DNA of 64,000 nt from Christensenellaceae bacterium (GCA_020025205.1 JAHHSO010000005.1:1-64000), one strand, 5' to 3'. Shown: positions 8,984 to 17,922, numbered from the stretch's first letter. A program made the numbers and translations. The notes: generated by a model not told the origin, from the letters alone.

Positions 8984-9757
8984 ATGAGCGCAAAACATCA
9001 TATTAGCAACGATGAAGGCAGCATGTCCCTGATTGGACACCTTCGGGAAGTCCGCAATCGAATTGCCCTGAGCATACTGGCGCTGGTCGTGGCGTTCTTT
9101 GTATGCTTTGCGGTCATTAAGCCGCTGGCCAACGCGCTTTTGCAGATGGGCCTGAAAAGCGGCTTCCAGTATGTCTATCTGTCCCCATCGGAACTGTTGA
9201 CATCTTATTTTAAGCTGGCGCTGATTCTGGCTGTTGTGATCGTTTCACCGATCATCATTTTCCAGATTTGGGGATTCGTTGCGCCGGCACTCACCAAACG
9301 GGAAAAGCAGGCGATCCTGCCTGCACTGTTTGGCGGCATGCTGTTTTTCTGTCTGGGCGCGTTGTTCAGCTACAACGTTGCGCTGCCGTTCATGATGCAG
9401 TTCCTGGTCAATTTCAGCCAGTCGGAGTTCATTCACTCGGCCATCTCTGTGGCCAGCTATCTGGACTTTATGATTGGCATGCTTCTGACATTTGGCCTCG
9501 TGTTTGAAGAACCGATGCTTGCATTTGTGCTCACGAAGCTGGGAATCTTGAATCCTGGTATTCTGCGCAAGGTTCGCTGCTATGCCATCCCTGTGGTATT
9601 TGTCATTGCGGCAGTTATTACTCCGCCGGACGTGGTTTCACAGTTTATGGTGGCTGTTCCGATGCTGGGTCTGTATGAACTGAGCATTCTGATCTCTGCG
9701 GCTGTCGTCAAGCGGCGGAAGGATGAAGATGATGATGAAGATGATGATGACGAGTAA
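8984..9757 (+). CDS. tatC: twin-arginine translocase subunit TatC
   Basis: 257-residue polytopic membrane protein, receptor for twin-arginine signal peptides. The family N-terminal motif appears as LIGHLREVRNRI near residue 17, followed by six hydrophobic spans, with LSPSELLTSYFKLAL in the first periplasmic loop region and the late PPDVVSQ motif. The C-terminus is an exceptional acidic tail (DEDDDEDDDDE), mirroring the acidic tail of the neighbouring TatA. The start has GGAGGAGAATGTC in front. It follows tatA after an intrinsic hairpin, so it is the last gene of the operon, and a bidirectional terminator follows it. Confidence 0.93.
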   Translation: MSAKHHISNDEGSMSLIGHLREVRNRIALSILALVVAFFVCFAVIKPLANALLQMGLKSGFQYVYLSPSELLTSYFKLALILAVVIVSPIIIFQIWGFVAPALTKREKQAILPALFGGMLFFCLGALFSYNVALPFMMQFLVNFSQSEFIHSAISVASYLDFMIGMLLTFGLVFEEPMLAFVLTKLGILNPGILRKVRCYAIPVVFVIAAVITPPDVVSQFMVAVPMLGLYELSILISAAVVKRRKDEDDDEDDDDE

Positions 9758-9766
9758 GTAAAAAAA

Positions 9767-9831
9767 GGAACGCAGAAGAGGCGTTCCTCGGAGTGAAAAA
9801 GGGTTTTCGCAAGGCGAAAGCTCTTTTTTTG
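9767..9831. terminator. bidirectional terminator pair between tatC and a LysR gene
   Basis: GGAACGC-AGAAGAG-GCGTTCC (9767-9787) has a U run only on the minus strand, so it ends the minus-strand LysR gene. TTTCGC-AAG-GCGAAA (805-819 of 9.8 kb) followed by CTCTTTTTTT ends the plus-strand tat operon. Confidence 0.7.
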
Positions 9832-9902
9832 TGTATGGTTCTGATCTCCGAAAAGGCATACACTGCGTTCTTTTATGACGTCAAAAAGCAGCCCGTTTTG
9901 AA

Positions 9903-10808
9903 TTATATCCGGTGAACCGTCATTGCGCGAAAGCGATTGACAAGCATCGTTGACAGCGTTTGCGCGCAGGGAGAGAGCGGCATGGCGTGAGCGAGATACA
10001 GAGGGGGAAGAAAAAAATCAGACAGGCGATAATGTGCCAGCTGCTGCTGAGCAGTTTCATCGCTCAGAAACGAACTGTAGGGGCTGAACATGACCAGCGC
10101 GCAGGAGGAACACAGCCTTTTTGCGCAGCATAGTTCGTTGACTTCACAGCGGATTTGAGGCGTAAAGCCGTGCATAAGATCATCGTAGAGGCGGCGCTCG
10201 GGAGTCTGTTCAGACGGCATGACGAAATGCTCGGCTGCACATTCCGACAGGCTGATGGTGGAGCCGGATGGGATATGCTGGGCAAGATGTGTCTTTTTTC
10301 CTGCCAGCAGAACAAGCTCGTCAGAAGCAATCAGGTGGCATTCAAGCTGAGGACTGCTGTTTTTGCCGGAAATCAGCGCAAATTCCAGTTCATCGTCCAG
10401 AAGCTTCTTCTCCAGAATGTCCCGCGATCCGGTGAGGGCTTCAATCCGAATATCGGGATAAGCAGATGAAAATTCCGGCAGAACCTGCGGAAGCAGTTCA
10501 TTGGCGCGGTGCTCCGGCAGACCGATGTGCAGGGTGCCTGTGACGCTGCCATGCAGCGCGGCGATGGCATCATCCAGCTGCGCCTGCACCCGAAGCAGGC
10601 GATGAGCGGCCTGCACATAGAGCTGACCGGCCGGGGTCAGTTCGACCGGCGTTCGGCCGCGCAGAAAAATGGGTTCACCAAGCCGAGATTCGATTTGCTT
10701 GACGGTTTGCGACAGCGTGGGCTGGGTGATGAAAAGCGCCTGGGCGGCAGCTGTGAAGCTGCCTTCGCGGACGATGGTCAATATGAGCTGAGCATGTCGG
10801 GTATTCAT
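9903..10808 (-). CDS. LysR family transcriptional regulator
   Basis: 301-residue LysR-type regulator. The N-terminal HTH (residues 3-60) includes GSFTAAAQALFITQPTLSQT, then the linker and a substrate-binding-like domain. The start MNTRHAQL at 10808 is chosen for its GGAGG seven bases upstream; the longer open frame upstream runs back over the divergent promoter. It is divergent from a Xaa-Pro aminopeptidase gene, which it may control. An imperfect dyad AATCC-N8-GGATT at 10861-10878 between the two genes, overlapping the -35 box of the peptidase promoter, is a candidate binding site. The effector is unknown. Confidence 0.83.
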   Translation of the reverse strand: MNTRHAQLILTIVREGSFTAAAQALFITQPTLSQTVKQIESRLGEPIFLRGRTPVELTPAGQLYVQAAHRLLRVQAQLDDAIAALHGSVTGTLHIGLPEHRANELLPQVLPEFSSAYPDIRIEALTGSRDILEKKLLDDELEFALISGKNSSPQLECHLIASDELVLLAGKKTHLAQHIPSGSTISLSECAAEHFVMPSEQTPERRLYDDLMHGFTPQIRCEVNELCCAKRLCSSCALVMFSPYSSFLSDETAQQQLAHYRLSDFFLPPLYLAHAMPLSPCAQTLSTMLVNRFRAMTVHRI

Positions 10809-10876
10809 AACATAGCCTCCGTTTCTGCTTTCTATTGTAGCGGGGAAAGACATGTTTGTAAATCCTGAAATAGGGA

Positions 10877-10905
10877 TTGAGCGTTTTCGCGGCACGGTGT
10901 ATAAT
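10877..10905 (+). promoter_or_regulatory. promoter of the aminopeptidase P gene
   Basis: TTGAGC (10877-10882), 17-base spacer, TATAAT (10900-10905). The AATCC-N8-GGATT dyad at 10861-10878 abuts the -35 and could be the LysR operator. Confidence 0.65.
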
Positions 10906-10935
10906 GAGAGCATCGAACGGATAGGAGGAATATAC

Positions 10936-12729
10936 ATGCAGATTGTTGAAAGAATTGCCGCGTTCAGAGCGCGGATGAAAATGGAAGCATTTGATGTGGT
11001 GATTGTGCCGACGGCGGACAGCCACGCTTCCGAATACCTTTCGGATCATTTTAAGACGCGCCGCTGGCTGTGTGGTTTCACGGGTTCAGCCGGTACGCTT
11101 GTCGTTGCTGAAAATGAGGCGGCACTGTTTACCGATGGCCGCTATTTCATTCAGGCAGAGCGCCAGCTGGCTGGCAGCGGCGTGACACTGATGCGCATGG
11201 GTACGGCTGGTACACCGACGCTGACGGAGTATCTGCTGTCCATGGTTGGCGAAGGCAGCCGCATAGGTGTGGATTTTTCCGTGGTTAGCGAGCAGTTTGC
11301 AGCTGGCCTTCGCCGGGATGTGAAAAAAAAGAACGCGGTTCTCTGCGATACGGGGGACTGGTTTGACGATCTTTGGAAAGACCGTCCGGCGTTGCCGGAA
11401 GGGAAAGCGTTCAGGCTGGATGTTCAGTATGCGGGACGTACAGCAGCTGAAAAGCTGGAGGGTGTCCGCGCAGCCATGCGCGAGGCGGGCGCACAGGTGC
11501 ATGTAACCAATGTGCTGGACGACATTGCCTGGGTGCTCAACGTGCGCGGCAGTGATGTACTGCATACGCCTGTTGTCATGAGCTATCTGATTGTCAAGGA
11601 AGACGGCGCGGAGTGGTTTGTGGACGGCAATAAGGTGGATGAGAAACTGCGCGCGTCACTTCTGGAAGACGGCGTATGCGTGCGCGGATATGACGAAATT
11701 ATTCCCGCACTTGAGGCGATTGAGGCAGAAACAAGCGTTCTTGTGGACACGGGTAAGCTGACGGCCGCACTGACAGCCGCGCTTGCGCAGACGCATCTGA
11801 TTGGCCGCGAGAACCCCATTTTGCGCATGAAGGCAGTCAAGAACGACGTGGAAATTGAAAATCTGCGCAAGGCACATGTGAAGGACGGCACTGCGGTGAC
11901 GCGGCTGATGTACTGGCTCAAGACGAATGTGGGCAAGATTCCGATGACGGAGTCCAGCGTCAGCGATTATTTGCAGCAGCTGCGTGAGGAACAGGAAAAC
12001 TATGTGTCTTTGAGCTTTGATACAATCTGTGCATATCGCTCCAATGCGGCGATGATGCACTACACAGCAACGCCGGAGACAGCAGCTGTGCTGGAGCCGC
12101 GCGACCTTTTGCTCATTGATTCTGGAGGACAGTACCTTGAAGGAACCACCGATATCACCCGCACATTTGCGCTGGGCGAGGTGGAGCTGGAGCAGAAGAA
12201 ACATTTCACGGCTGTTTTGTGCAGCGTGATCAATCTGGCCAGCGCTAAATTCCTTCACGGCATGACGGGTATCGGCCTTGACATTCTCGCGCGCGGCCCT
12301 ATCTGGGATATGGGCATTGACTATCGCTGCGGCACGGGCCATGGCGTAGGATACTTGTTGTGCGTCCACGAAGGTCCCAACAGCTTCCGCTGGCAGAAGT
12401 CTGCCGGGCGCGGAGAGGACACCGTGCTGGATGCAGGCATGGTGACGACCGATGAACCGGGCGTTTACATTGAGGGCAGCCACGGCATCCGCACGGAAAA
12501 CGAGCTGGTCTGCCGGAAGCTGGAAGAAAATGAGTATGGCCAGTTCATGGGCTTTGAGACGATTACATGCGCACCGATTGATCTGGATGCGGTGATTGTT
12601 GAGCAGATGACGCAGAAGCAGCGCACATGGCTCAATGACTATCATGCCTTTGTCCGCCAGAAGCAGATGCCGCACATGCAGACGCAAGAGGAGCGCACAT
12701 GGCTTGAACATGCAACCCGCCCGATCTGA
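10936..12729 (+). CDS. Xaa-Pro aminopeptidase (M24B)
   Basis: 597-residue aminopeptidase P of the three-domain (long) type; it removes the N-terminal residue of peptides with proline in position two. Two creatinase-like N-terminal domains (residues 1-310) precede the pita-bread catalytic domain. Metal ligands are visible as LIDSGGQYLEGTTDITRT (two Asp), GTGHGVG (His) and two Glu in DEPGVYIEGSHGIRTENE. The start at 10936 follows ATAGGAGGAATATAC; the open frame upstream contains the promoter. No signal peptide, so it acts in the cytoplasm on imported or turnover peptides. Divergent from a LysR regulator and closed by a strong terminator. Confidence 0.92.
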   Translation: MQIVERIAAFRARMKMEAFDVVIVPTADSHASEYLSDHFKTRRWLCGFTGSAGTLVVAENEAALFTDGRYFIQAERQLAGSGVTLMRMGTAGTPTLTEYLLSMVGEGSRIGVDFSVVSEQFAAGLRRDVKKKNAVLCDTGDWFDDLWKDRPALPEGKAFRLDVQYAGRTAAEKLEGVRAAMREAGAQVHVTNVLDDIAWVLNVRGSDVLHTPVVMSYLIVKEDGAEWFVDGNKVDEKLRASLLEDGVCVRGYDEIIPALEAIEAETSVLVDTGKLTAALTAALAQTHLIGRENPILRMKAVKNDVEIENLRKAHVKDGTAVTRLMYWLKTNVGKIPMTESSVSDYLQQLREEQENYVSLSFDTICAYRSNAAMMHYTATPETAAVLEPRDLLLIDSGGQYLEGTTDITRTFALGEVELEQKKHFTAVLCSVINLASAKFLHGMTGIGLDILARGPIWDMGIDYRCGTGHGVGYLLCVHEGPNSFRWQKSAGRGEDTVLDAGMVTTDEPGVYIEGSHGIRTENELVCRKLEENEYGQFMGFETITCAPIDLDAVIVEQMTQKQRTWLNDYHAFVRQKQMPHMQTQEERTWLEHATRPI

Positions 12730-12787
12730 ACGTGTATTAAAAAATGACGCTCAAACCTGTGTGTCATCAAAACGTGAATACTGAAAA

Positions 12788-12827
12788 GAAAAATGGAGTG
12801 TATGCTGGTACGCTCCATTTTTTGTTT
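12788..12827. terminator. bidirectional terminator between pepP-like gene and MerR-like gene
   Basis: AATGGAGTGTA / TACGCTCCATT stem with A tract before and TTTTTTGTTTTTT after. It can end both convergent transcripts. Confidence 0.8.
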
Positions 12828-12851
12828 TTTCCGAATGCGAACAAAGCAACT

Positions 12852-13283
12852 TTACGACACAGAAAGATTGCTGAGCTTTCCCATGATGCTGATGACATCA
12901 GATTCTGTTCCTTTCAGAATATAGTGCGCCTTGCCGGATTTATAGGAGTATGCAAAGCGGATATGGGACAGTTTGCTTGCTTCGCTGCAGAAGAATTCAG
13001 CCATTTCTGCGGCTTCGGTTTTCCCCAGTGTCCGGTTCAACAGCATGCATAATTCGCTTTCTGTCTGATTCTGCTCTGCCAGAAAATCATAGATCATGGC
13101 ATGCTGCTTTGCCTGAATGCTTGGATAAACAGAAGGATGAAGAATAAACGCCGATACCTGCTCATCAGAAAACTGCCAGAAGCCGGTCTCTTTGCTGCCT
13201 TGAAGCATGCCGCGTTTCAAGTAGTTTCGCAGAGTGCGGGTGGTGAGACCTGTAAGCAGGGAAAGCTGTTCAATGGTGTACAT
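12852..13283 (-). CDS. MerR-like HTH DNA-binding protein
   Basis: 143-residue protein with an N-terminal helix-turn-helix like MerR (YTIEQLSLLTGLTTRTLRNY, then the wing region KRGMLQGSKETGFWQFSDEQV). The C-terminal ~75 residues are not a recognised effector domain; they contain one Cys pair separated widely (LCMLL, FFCSE) and could bind a ligand. The start is placed at the second ATG (13283), seven bases after GGAGGA. It is single, with its own terminator; the target is unknown. Likely an autonomous small regulator rather than a metal sensor, because the typical MerR metal-binding loop cysteines are missing. Confidence 0.65.
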   Translation of the reverse strand: MYTIEQLSLLTGLTTRTLRNYLKRGMLQGSKETGFWQFSDEQVSAFILHPSVYPSIQAKQHAMIYDFLAEQNQTESELCMLLNRTLGKTEAAEMAEFFCSEASKLSHIRFAYSYKSGKAHYILKGTESDVISIMGKLSNLSVS

Positions 13284-13633
13284 ATCCATTCCTCCAGACC
13301 GAAATCAGATTATAAGTGCATGATAAACCAGATGGAAAGGAAAAGCAATTTGAAAAAGCAAACGTTTTTCAGGACATAAGGGAAGCGGATCATGCTTCAA
13401 TCTTTATTGGCCTTCATACACAATCGATAAGAGCGCAGCTGTCCATCGTGAAAATGGCGTTGTGAACATGCGTTTATACGCCTTGGGAGATATTGAATTT
13501 GAGAAAGCGGCAAAAAGTACGGATGATAGAATTCTTTTCTTTTTAAAAGAAGATTCGCTTTTTGACTTGCTTTTTCGTTTGACTTTGCATATGATGAAAG
13601 GGCATGAAAAAACAAATGAAGAGAGGGAGCACT
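13284..13633. promoter_or_regulatory. 350-bp region with the purine permease promoter
   Basis: The only clear signal is a promoter for the permease: TTGCTT (13567-13572), 17-base spacer, TATGAT (13590-13595). An AT-rich imperfect dyad TTCTTTT...AAAAGAA lies at 13531-13551. No purine riboswitch core was found. The short open frame at 13462-13755 overlaps the permease start and is not supported. Confidence 0.5.
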
Positions 13634-15031
13634 ATGGAAAAGTTTTTTCGACTGAAAGAACGCGGTACAAACGTTCGCACGGAAATGGTCGCCGGATTTA
13701 CGACATTCATGGCGATGGCCTACATTCTCATGGTCAACGCCAGAATGTTTGCTGATTTGGGGACGGTGTCTTACAATGCCATCTATATCGCAACAGCAAT
13801 TTCCGCTATTGTCGGAACGGTTTTGATGGGCGTGATGGCAAACCTGCCGCTTGCACAGGCCACGGGAATGGGCCTGAATGCCTACTTTGTTTACACAGTC
13901 TGTTTTGGATTGGGCTTTACCTATGCGAACGCACTGGTACTGGTTCTGCTGGACGGCATTATTTTTATTGTGCTGACTGTAACCGGTCTGCGCAAGAAGA
14001 TTTTTCATGCGATTCCGCAGACAGTTCGCGTGGCGATTCCGGCGGGCATTGGCCTGTTCATTGCCTTTCTGGGAATGCAGAATGCAGGTCTGGTTGTAGA
14101 CAACGGCGCTACGCTGGTCAGCCTGGCCTCCTTCAACCTGTTCTCCGGCAGCGCGAGCTGGGCAACGGTTATGCCGATTCTGATTACAATCGGCACCCTT
14201 TTGGCCATTGCCGCAATGAGTCAAAAGAAGGTAAAAGGCGGCATCCTTTACGGCATTTTGGGCGGAACGGCAGCATATTACCTGTTGGGGCTGACCATTC
14301 CGGGATTCTACAATGGGCTGAATGCGGGCTTCTCATTTAATCCGTTCGCAGCATTTTCGGAATTTGCCAACCTGTCTTTCGGCAAGGTATTCACAGAAGG
14401 ATTGAACTTTATGCCGTTCATTGAGGCGCATGGCATTGGCGCATTTGTCGTGACCATGCTGTCCACAGCGCTGGCGTTCTGCATGGTGGATATGTTTGAT
14501 ACGCTGGGCACACTTTACGGCGCATGTTCCCGCGGCAATCTGCTGGACGAGCATGGCGAAGTGCCGAAGATGGATAAGGCTATGCTGGCAGATGCCGTGG
14601 CGACAACGGTCGGCGCTGTCTGCGGCACATCCACTGTAACCACGATGGTTGAAAGCTCTGCCGGCGTGGGTGAAGGCGGCCGTACAGGTCTGGCTTCCCT
14701 GTTTACGGCGCTGTGCTTCTTTGTGGCCATGTTTCTGGCACCGGTAGCCCAGCTGATTCCGTCCTGCGCGACAGCGGCGGCGCTCATCTATGTGGGCGTT
14801 CTCATGATGAACTGTGTGAGCGACATCTCCTGGAATTCTGCGCAAATGTCCGTTCCGGCATTTCTGACGATGGCAATGATGCCGTTCACCTACAGCATTT
14901 CTTATGGCATTGGCTTTGGTCTGATTTCGTTCACGATCATTGCAGTCTGCACGGGCAGGGCGAAGGAAGTCAAGCCCGCAACCTGGATAATCGGTTTGCT
15001 GTTTGGCATCACTTTCTTCCTTACACACTGA
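13634..15031 (+). CDS. NCS2 family purine permease (AzgA type)
   Basis: 465-residue nucleobase:cation symporter of the AzgA/GhxP/PbuG branch, importing guanine, hypoxanthine or adenine with protons. Family motifs are TEMVAGFTTFMAMAYI near the N-terminus, MGLNAYFVYTVCFGLG, IGLFIAFLGMQNAG and the EGGRTGLASL segment (with AGVGEGGRTG) of the substrate-binding half-helices. About 12-13 hydrophobic spans. The start at 13634 is chosen because GAGAGGGAG precedes it and a promoter puts transcription start near 13602, which rules out the ATG at 13604. It is transcribed alone. Confidence 0.9.
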   Translation: MEKFFRLKERGTNVRTEMVAGFTTFMAMAYILMVNARMFADLGTVSYNAIYIATAISAIVGTVLMGVMANLPLAQATGMGLNAYFVYTVCFGLGFTYANALVLVLLDGIIFIVLTVTGLRKKIFHAIPQTVRVAIPAGIGLFIAFLGMQNAGLVVDNGATLVSLASFNLFSGSASWATVMPILITIGTLLAIAAMSQKKVKGGILYGILGGTAAYYLLGLTIPGFYNGLNAGFSFNPFAAFSEFANLSFGKVFTEGLNFMPFIEAHGIGAFVVTMLSTALAFCMVDMFDTLGTLYGACSRGNLLDEHGEVPKMDKAMLADAVATTVGAVCGTSTVTTMVESSAGVGEGGRTGLASLFTALCFFVAMFLAPVAQLIPSCATAAALIYVGVLMMNCVSDISWNSAQMSVPAFLTMAMMPFTYSISYGIGFGLISFTIIAVCTGRAKEVKPATWIIGLLFGITFFLTH

Positions 15032-15050
15032 TTCAAAAGACATAAAAGAG

Positions 15051-15163
15051 CTGTACAAAAACTCATAAAACAAATTCCAGCAGGACATCAAAGCGTGTGC
15101 TTGGTTCCTGCTGGAATTTATTTTATGCATTCTGAATTATGGGGAAGAAGACTTTGTGTGCAG
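15051..15163. repeat. TIR-bounded palindromic repeat, copy 2
   Basis: A 113-bp relative of the element at 2256-2390. The left end CTGTACAAAAACTCAT is identical; the right end (GACTTTGTGTGCAG) is partly eroded. The core is a 14-bp inverted repeat AAATTCCAGCAGGA / TCCTGCTGGAATTT, with a paired base change relative to copy 1. It lies between convergent genes. Confidence 0.75.
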
Positions 15164-15174
15164 CCTCTTTTATG

Positions 15175-15543
15175 TTATCGATCTTCTTGGATATGTTCCA
15201 TGCCCTGATTGATGATGGAGCGGACGTGATCATCGGCAAGCGAGTAAAAAACAGATTTTCCTTCGCGGCGGCTTTTGACCAGCTTGTTCTGCTTGAGAAT
15301 GCGCAGCTGATGACTGACGGCACTTTGGGTCATGTTCAGCGCAGCGGCAAGATCGCAAACGCAGACCTCTGCTTCAAACAGCACAAAGAGGATGCGGATG
15401 CGCGTAGAGTCTCCGAAAATTTTGAACAGTTCGGACAGGTCATAGAGGGCTTCCTCTTCAGGCAGGGTATTTTTTACAATGCTGAGCAGTTCTTCGTGAA
15501 CCTCTTCAGATTCACAATGATCCAATTCACAGTCCGGACACAT
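15175..15543 (-). CDS. ArsR/SmtB family metal-responsive repressor
   Basis: 122-residue winged-HTH repressor of the CadC/SmtB type. N-terminal cysteines CPDCELDHCE, plus EVCVCDLAAALNMTQSAVSH over the recognition helix (CVCDL is the ELCVCDL metal motif of CadC/ArsR), match a Cd/Pb/Zn sensor. The start ATG at 15543 shares one base with the stop of the preceding ATPase gene (TGATG), with AAAGGAG upstream, so it is translationally coupled. It is the third gene of an HMA-ATPase-repressor operon and probably represses the whole operon at the dyad near 17688. Confidence 0.88.
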   Translation of the reverse strand: MCPDCELDHCESEEVHEELLSIVKNTLPEEEALYDLSELFKIFGDSTRIRILFVLFEAEVCVCDLAAALNMTQSAVSHQLRILKQNKLVKSRREGKSVFYSLADDHVRSIINQGMEHIQEDR

Positions 15544-17420
15544 CAAGATTCTCCTTTCTCGTTGAGGGCAAGAGCGCGGATGGCGTTGAGAACAGCCAGC
15601 ACCATGACGCCGACATCTGCGAAGATTGCGGTCCACATGCCTGCCAGACCCAATGCGCTCAGAAGCAGACACAGCAGCTTGATGGCAATGGCAAAGACGA
15701 TATTTTCATGGACGATAAGCAGATAACGGCGGGAAAGACGAATGGCCTGGGCAATTTTTGCGGGATCGTCATCCATCAAAACCACATCGGCGGCTTCAAT
15801 GGCGGCATCGGAGCCAAGAGCACCCATGGCAATGCCTACATCGGCGCGGGCGAGGACGGGCGCGTCATTTATGCCATCGCCAACAAATGCCAGCGTGTCG
15901 CCCTTCTTCTGCGCGCTGAGCAGAGCTTCAACTTTTTCCACTTTGTCTCCCGGAAGAAGTTCGGCATATACCTCATCAATGCCAAGCGCGTCTGCTGTTT
16001 CGCGGGCAACGTTTTCCCGATCTCCGGTGAGCATGACGGTCTTTTTGATGCCTGCCTTTTTTAAAGCAGAGACAGCGGCCTGCGCGGTTTTTTTGAGTTT
16101 GTCGGTGATCAGAATATGTCCTGCATACTGGCCGTCTACTGCCATATGGACGATTGTACCGGTTGAATGGCAGGGCATATGCGGGATGCCCTGCGAATCC
16201 ATCAGTCGCGTGTTGCCGGCGGCGACTTTTAAGCCATCCACCTGTGCGCACACGCCCTGTCCGCTGATTTCTTCCACATCGCTGACGCGGGCTTTATCAA
16301 GAGGTTTGCCGTGTGCTTTTTGCAGGCTTTTGCTGATGGGGTGTGCGGAGTAGCTTTCTGTCAGCGCGGCATATTCGATCAGCTTATCTTCATCCATGGA
16401 GGAATGATGGACGCCGTCCACTTCAAAGACACCCTGGGTCAATGTGCCGGTTTTGTCAAAAACAACGGTGCGCACACGGGAAAGGGCTTCCAGATAGTTG
16501 CTGCCTTTGACGAGCACGCCTTTTCTGCTGATGCCGCCGATGCCCGCAAAAAATGTGAGCGGCACAGAAATAACCAGCGCACAAGGACAGGAAATGACCA
16601 GAAAGGTCAGAGCGCGCATGATCCAGTTTCCCCAATTTGGAGAGGCACCCATCATCAAAAGGAACACTGGCGGCAGGATTGCCAGCGCCAGGGCGGAATA
16701 ACAGACAGCAGGGGTGTAGACGCGGGCAAAGCGGGTGATAAAGTCTTCCTGACGCGATTTTCTTGAGCTGGCGTTTTCCATCAGTTCCAAGACCTTGGAG
16801 GCGGTGGAGTCGCCAAACTCTTTGGTTGTCTGAATTTTCAGGACGCCGGACAGGTTCACGCAGCCGGAAATGACGTTGTCGCCTTCAAAGACTTCCCGCG
16901 GCAAACTTTCACCCGTCAGCGCACTTGTATTCAGCGTGGAATGTCCTTCCAGCACAATGCCGTCGATGGACACTTTTTCACCGGGGCTGACCAGAATGGT
17001 GCTGCCGACGGGAATCTCATCGGGATCGACGGTTTGGCTTGTGCCGTCTTCATGCACAAGTACAGCGCTGTCTGGACGAATATCCATGAGGCTTTGAATG
17101 CTTCGACGACTCTTGCCTACAGCATAGCTCTGGAAAAGCTCACCGATTTGGTAAAAGAGCATCACAGCTGCGCCTTCTGTGTATTCGCCAAGAACGATGG
17201 CACCAAGCGTTGCAACAGCCATCAGAAAGTTTTCGTCAAACGGCTGCCGGTTTTTGATGCCCTTGGCTGCTTTAATCAGGATGTCGTAACCGATGATCCC
17301 ATAAGGAAGCATATACATCAAAAACCGGAGGGGTCCTTCCAGAGGAAGGCATGCCCACAAGGCAATCAGCGCGGCGGCGACAAGGATGCGGACAAGCACC
17401 TTTTTCTGCTTTCTGTTCAT
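15543..17420 (-). CDS. heavy metal-exporting P1B-type ATPase (CadA/ZntA-like)
   Basis: 625-residue P-type ATPase pumping Zn2+/Cd2+/Pb2+ out of the cell. It shows eight spans with the CPC motif (SCPCALVISVPL) in span 6, the phosphorylation site DKTGTLTQG, TGES actuator motif (LTGESLPRE), HP motif (SAHPISKSL) and GDGINDAPVLARADVGIAMG. The SCPCALVISVP context is typical of the Zn/Cd group rather than the Cu group. There is no N-terminal HMA domain: the protein starts directly with the first span, and the HMA domain is a separate upstream gene. Ribosome site GAGAGGAT. Operon with the HMA gene and ArsR. Confidence 0.93.
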   Translation of the reverse strand: MNRKQKKVLVRILVAAALIALWACLPLEGPLRFLMYMLPYGIIGYDILIKAAKGIKNRQPFDENFLMAVATLGAIVLGEYTEGAAVMLFYQIGELFQSYAVGKSRRSIQSLMDIRPDSAVLVHEDGTSQTVDPDEIPVGSTILVSPGEKVSIDGIVLEGHSTLNTSALTGESLPREVFEGDNVISGCVNLSGVLKIQTTKEFGDSTASKVLELMENASSRKSRQEDFITRFARVYTPAVCYSALALAILPPVFLLMMGASPNWGNWIMRALTFLVISCPCALVISVPLTFFAGIGGISRKGVLVKGSNYLEALSRVRTVVFDKTGTLTQGVFEVDGVHHSSMDEDKLIEYAALTESYSAHPISKSLQKAHGKPLDKARVSDVEEISGQGVCAQVDGLKVAAGNTRLMDSQGIPHMPCHSTGTIVHMAVDGQYAGHILITDKLKKTAQAAVSALKKAGIKKTVMLTGDRENVARETADALGIDEVYAELLPGDKVEKVEALLSAQKKGDTLAFVGDGINDAPVLARADVGIAMGALGSDAAIEAADVVLMDDDPAKIAQAIRLSRRYLLIVHENIVFAIAIKLLCLLLSALGLAGMWTAIFADVGVMVLAVLNAIRALALNEKGES

Positions 17421-17440
17421 GACGGGTATCCTCTCTCGTT

Positions 17441-17659
17441 TTACAGGTAAATTTCGCAGTCGGATTCAACTTTGCGGCAGCGCGCGCGCACTTCTTTCAT
17501 GACTTCGCGCACATCCGCGCCTTCTTCAAACTGAACGGTCATTCGCAGCATCATAAAGTTCACGGATGCATCGATGACACCGGGGGTCTTTTTAGCAGCT
17601 TCTTCCATTTTAGCGGCGCAGTTGGCGCAATCCACCTCGATTGAATAGGTCTTCTTCAT
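17441..17659 (-). CDS. stand-alone heavy-metal-associated (HMA) protein
   Basis: 72-residue ferredoxin-like HMA domain with the metal-binding motif DCANCAAKMEEA (CxxC at residues 11-14). The D-C-A-N-C form resembles the N-terminal domain of CadA/ZntA rather than CopZ (GMxCxxC). It starts behind AAGGAGGAGAATTTC and ends 20 bases before the ATPase gene. It probably hands Zn/Cd/Pb to the ATPase as a free chaperone or acts as its detached regulatory domain. The C-terminus adds CRKVESDCEIYL with two further cysteines. Confidence 0.85.
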   Translation of the reverse strand: MKKTYSIEVDCANCAAKMEEAAKKTPGVIDASVNFMMLRMTVQFEEGADVREVMKEVRARCRKVESDCEIYL

Positions 17660-17687
17660 TGAAATTCTCCTCCTTAATCATTCAAAC

Positions 17688-17745
17688 ATATGAACGATTG
17701 TTCAATTGATGATTGTATTTTAACACGATGGAAATGGCATGTCAA
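17688..17745 (-). promoter_or_regulatory. promoter and ArsR-type operator of the Cd/Zn efflux operon
   Basis: On the minus strand: TTGACA (17740-17745), 17-base spacer, TAAAAT (17717-17722). Just downstream is the dyad ATATGAAC-GATT-GTTCAATT (17688-17707). GAAC-N4-GTTC within an AT-rich dyad is the usual shape of CadC/SmtB operators, and it covers the transcription start. Confidence 0.8.
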
Positions 17746-17834
17746 TAGGGTAAGAAAAAAAGAAAGAAAATGCAAATTTCAAAAGATTGTAAACAAAATT
17801 AAACAAATAATTTGCATAAAATATGAAAAAATGA

Positions 17835-17863
17835 TTGAGATGTACAAAATGAAGTGTTATAAT
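17835..17863 (+). promoter_or_regulatory. promoter of the sugar ABC operon
   Basis: TTGAGA (17835-17840), 17-base spacer, TATAAT (17858-17863), in a very AT-rich divergent region. Confidence 0.7.
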
Positions 17864-17922
17864 AGTGCACGTGAATGAGAAATCCTTCTGATGAGGGGAT
17901 GGAAAGATGGGGGAACAATCGG

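Noticed and set aside
11656..12711. A long minus-strand frame over the aminopeptidase P gene
   Set aside because: It is the antisense of a well-supported M24 enzyme and lacks start signals.
13284..13633. Purine riboswitch before the purine permease
   Set aside because: None of the conserved core (TATA...GG, loop-loop pairs) could be found; only a promoter is seen.
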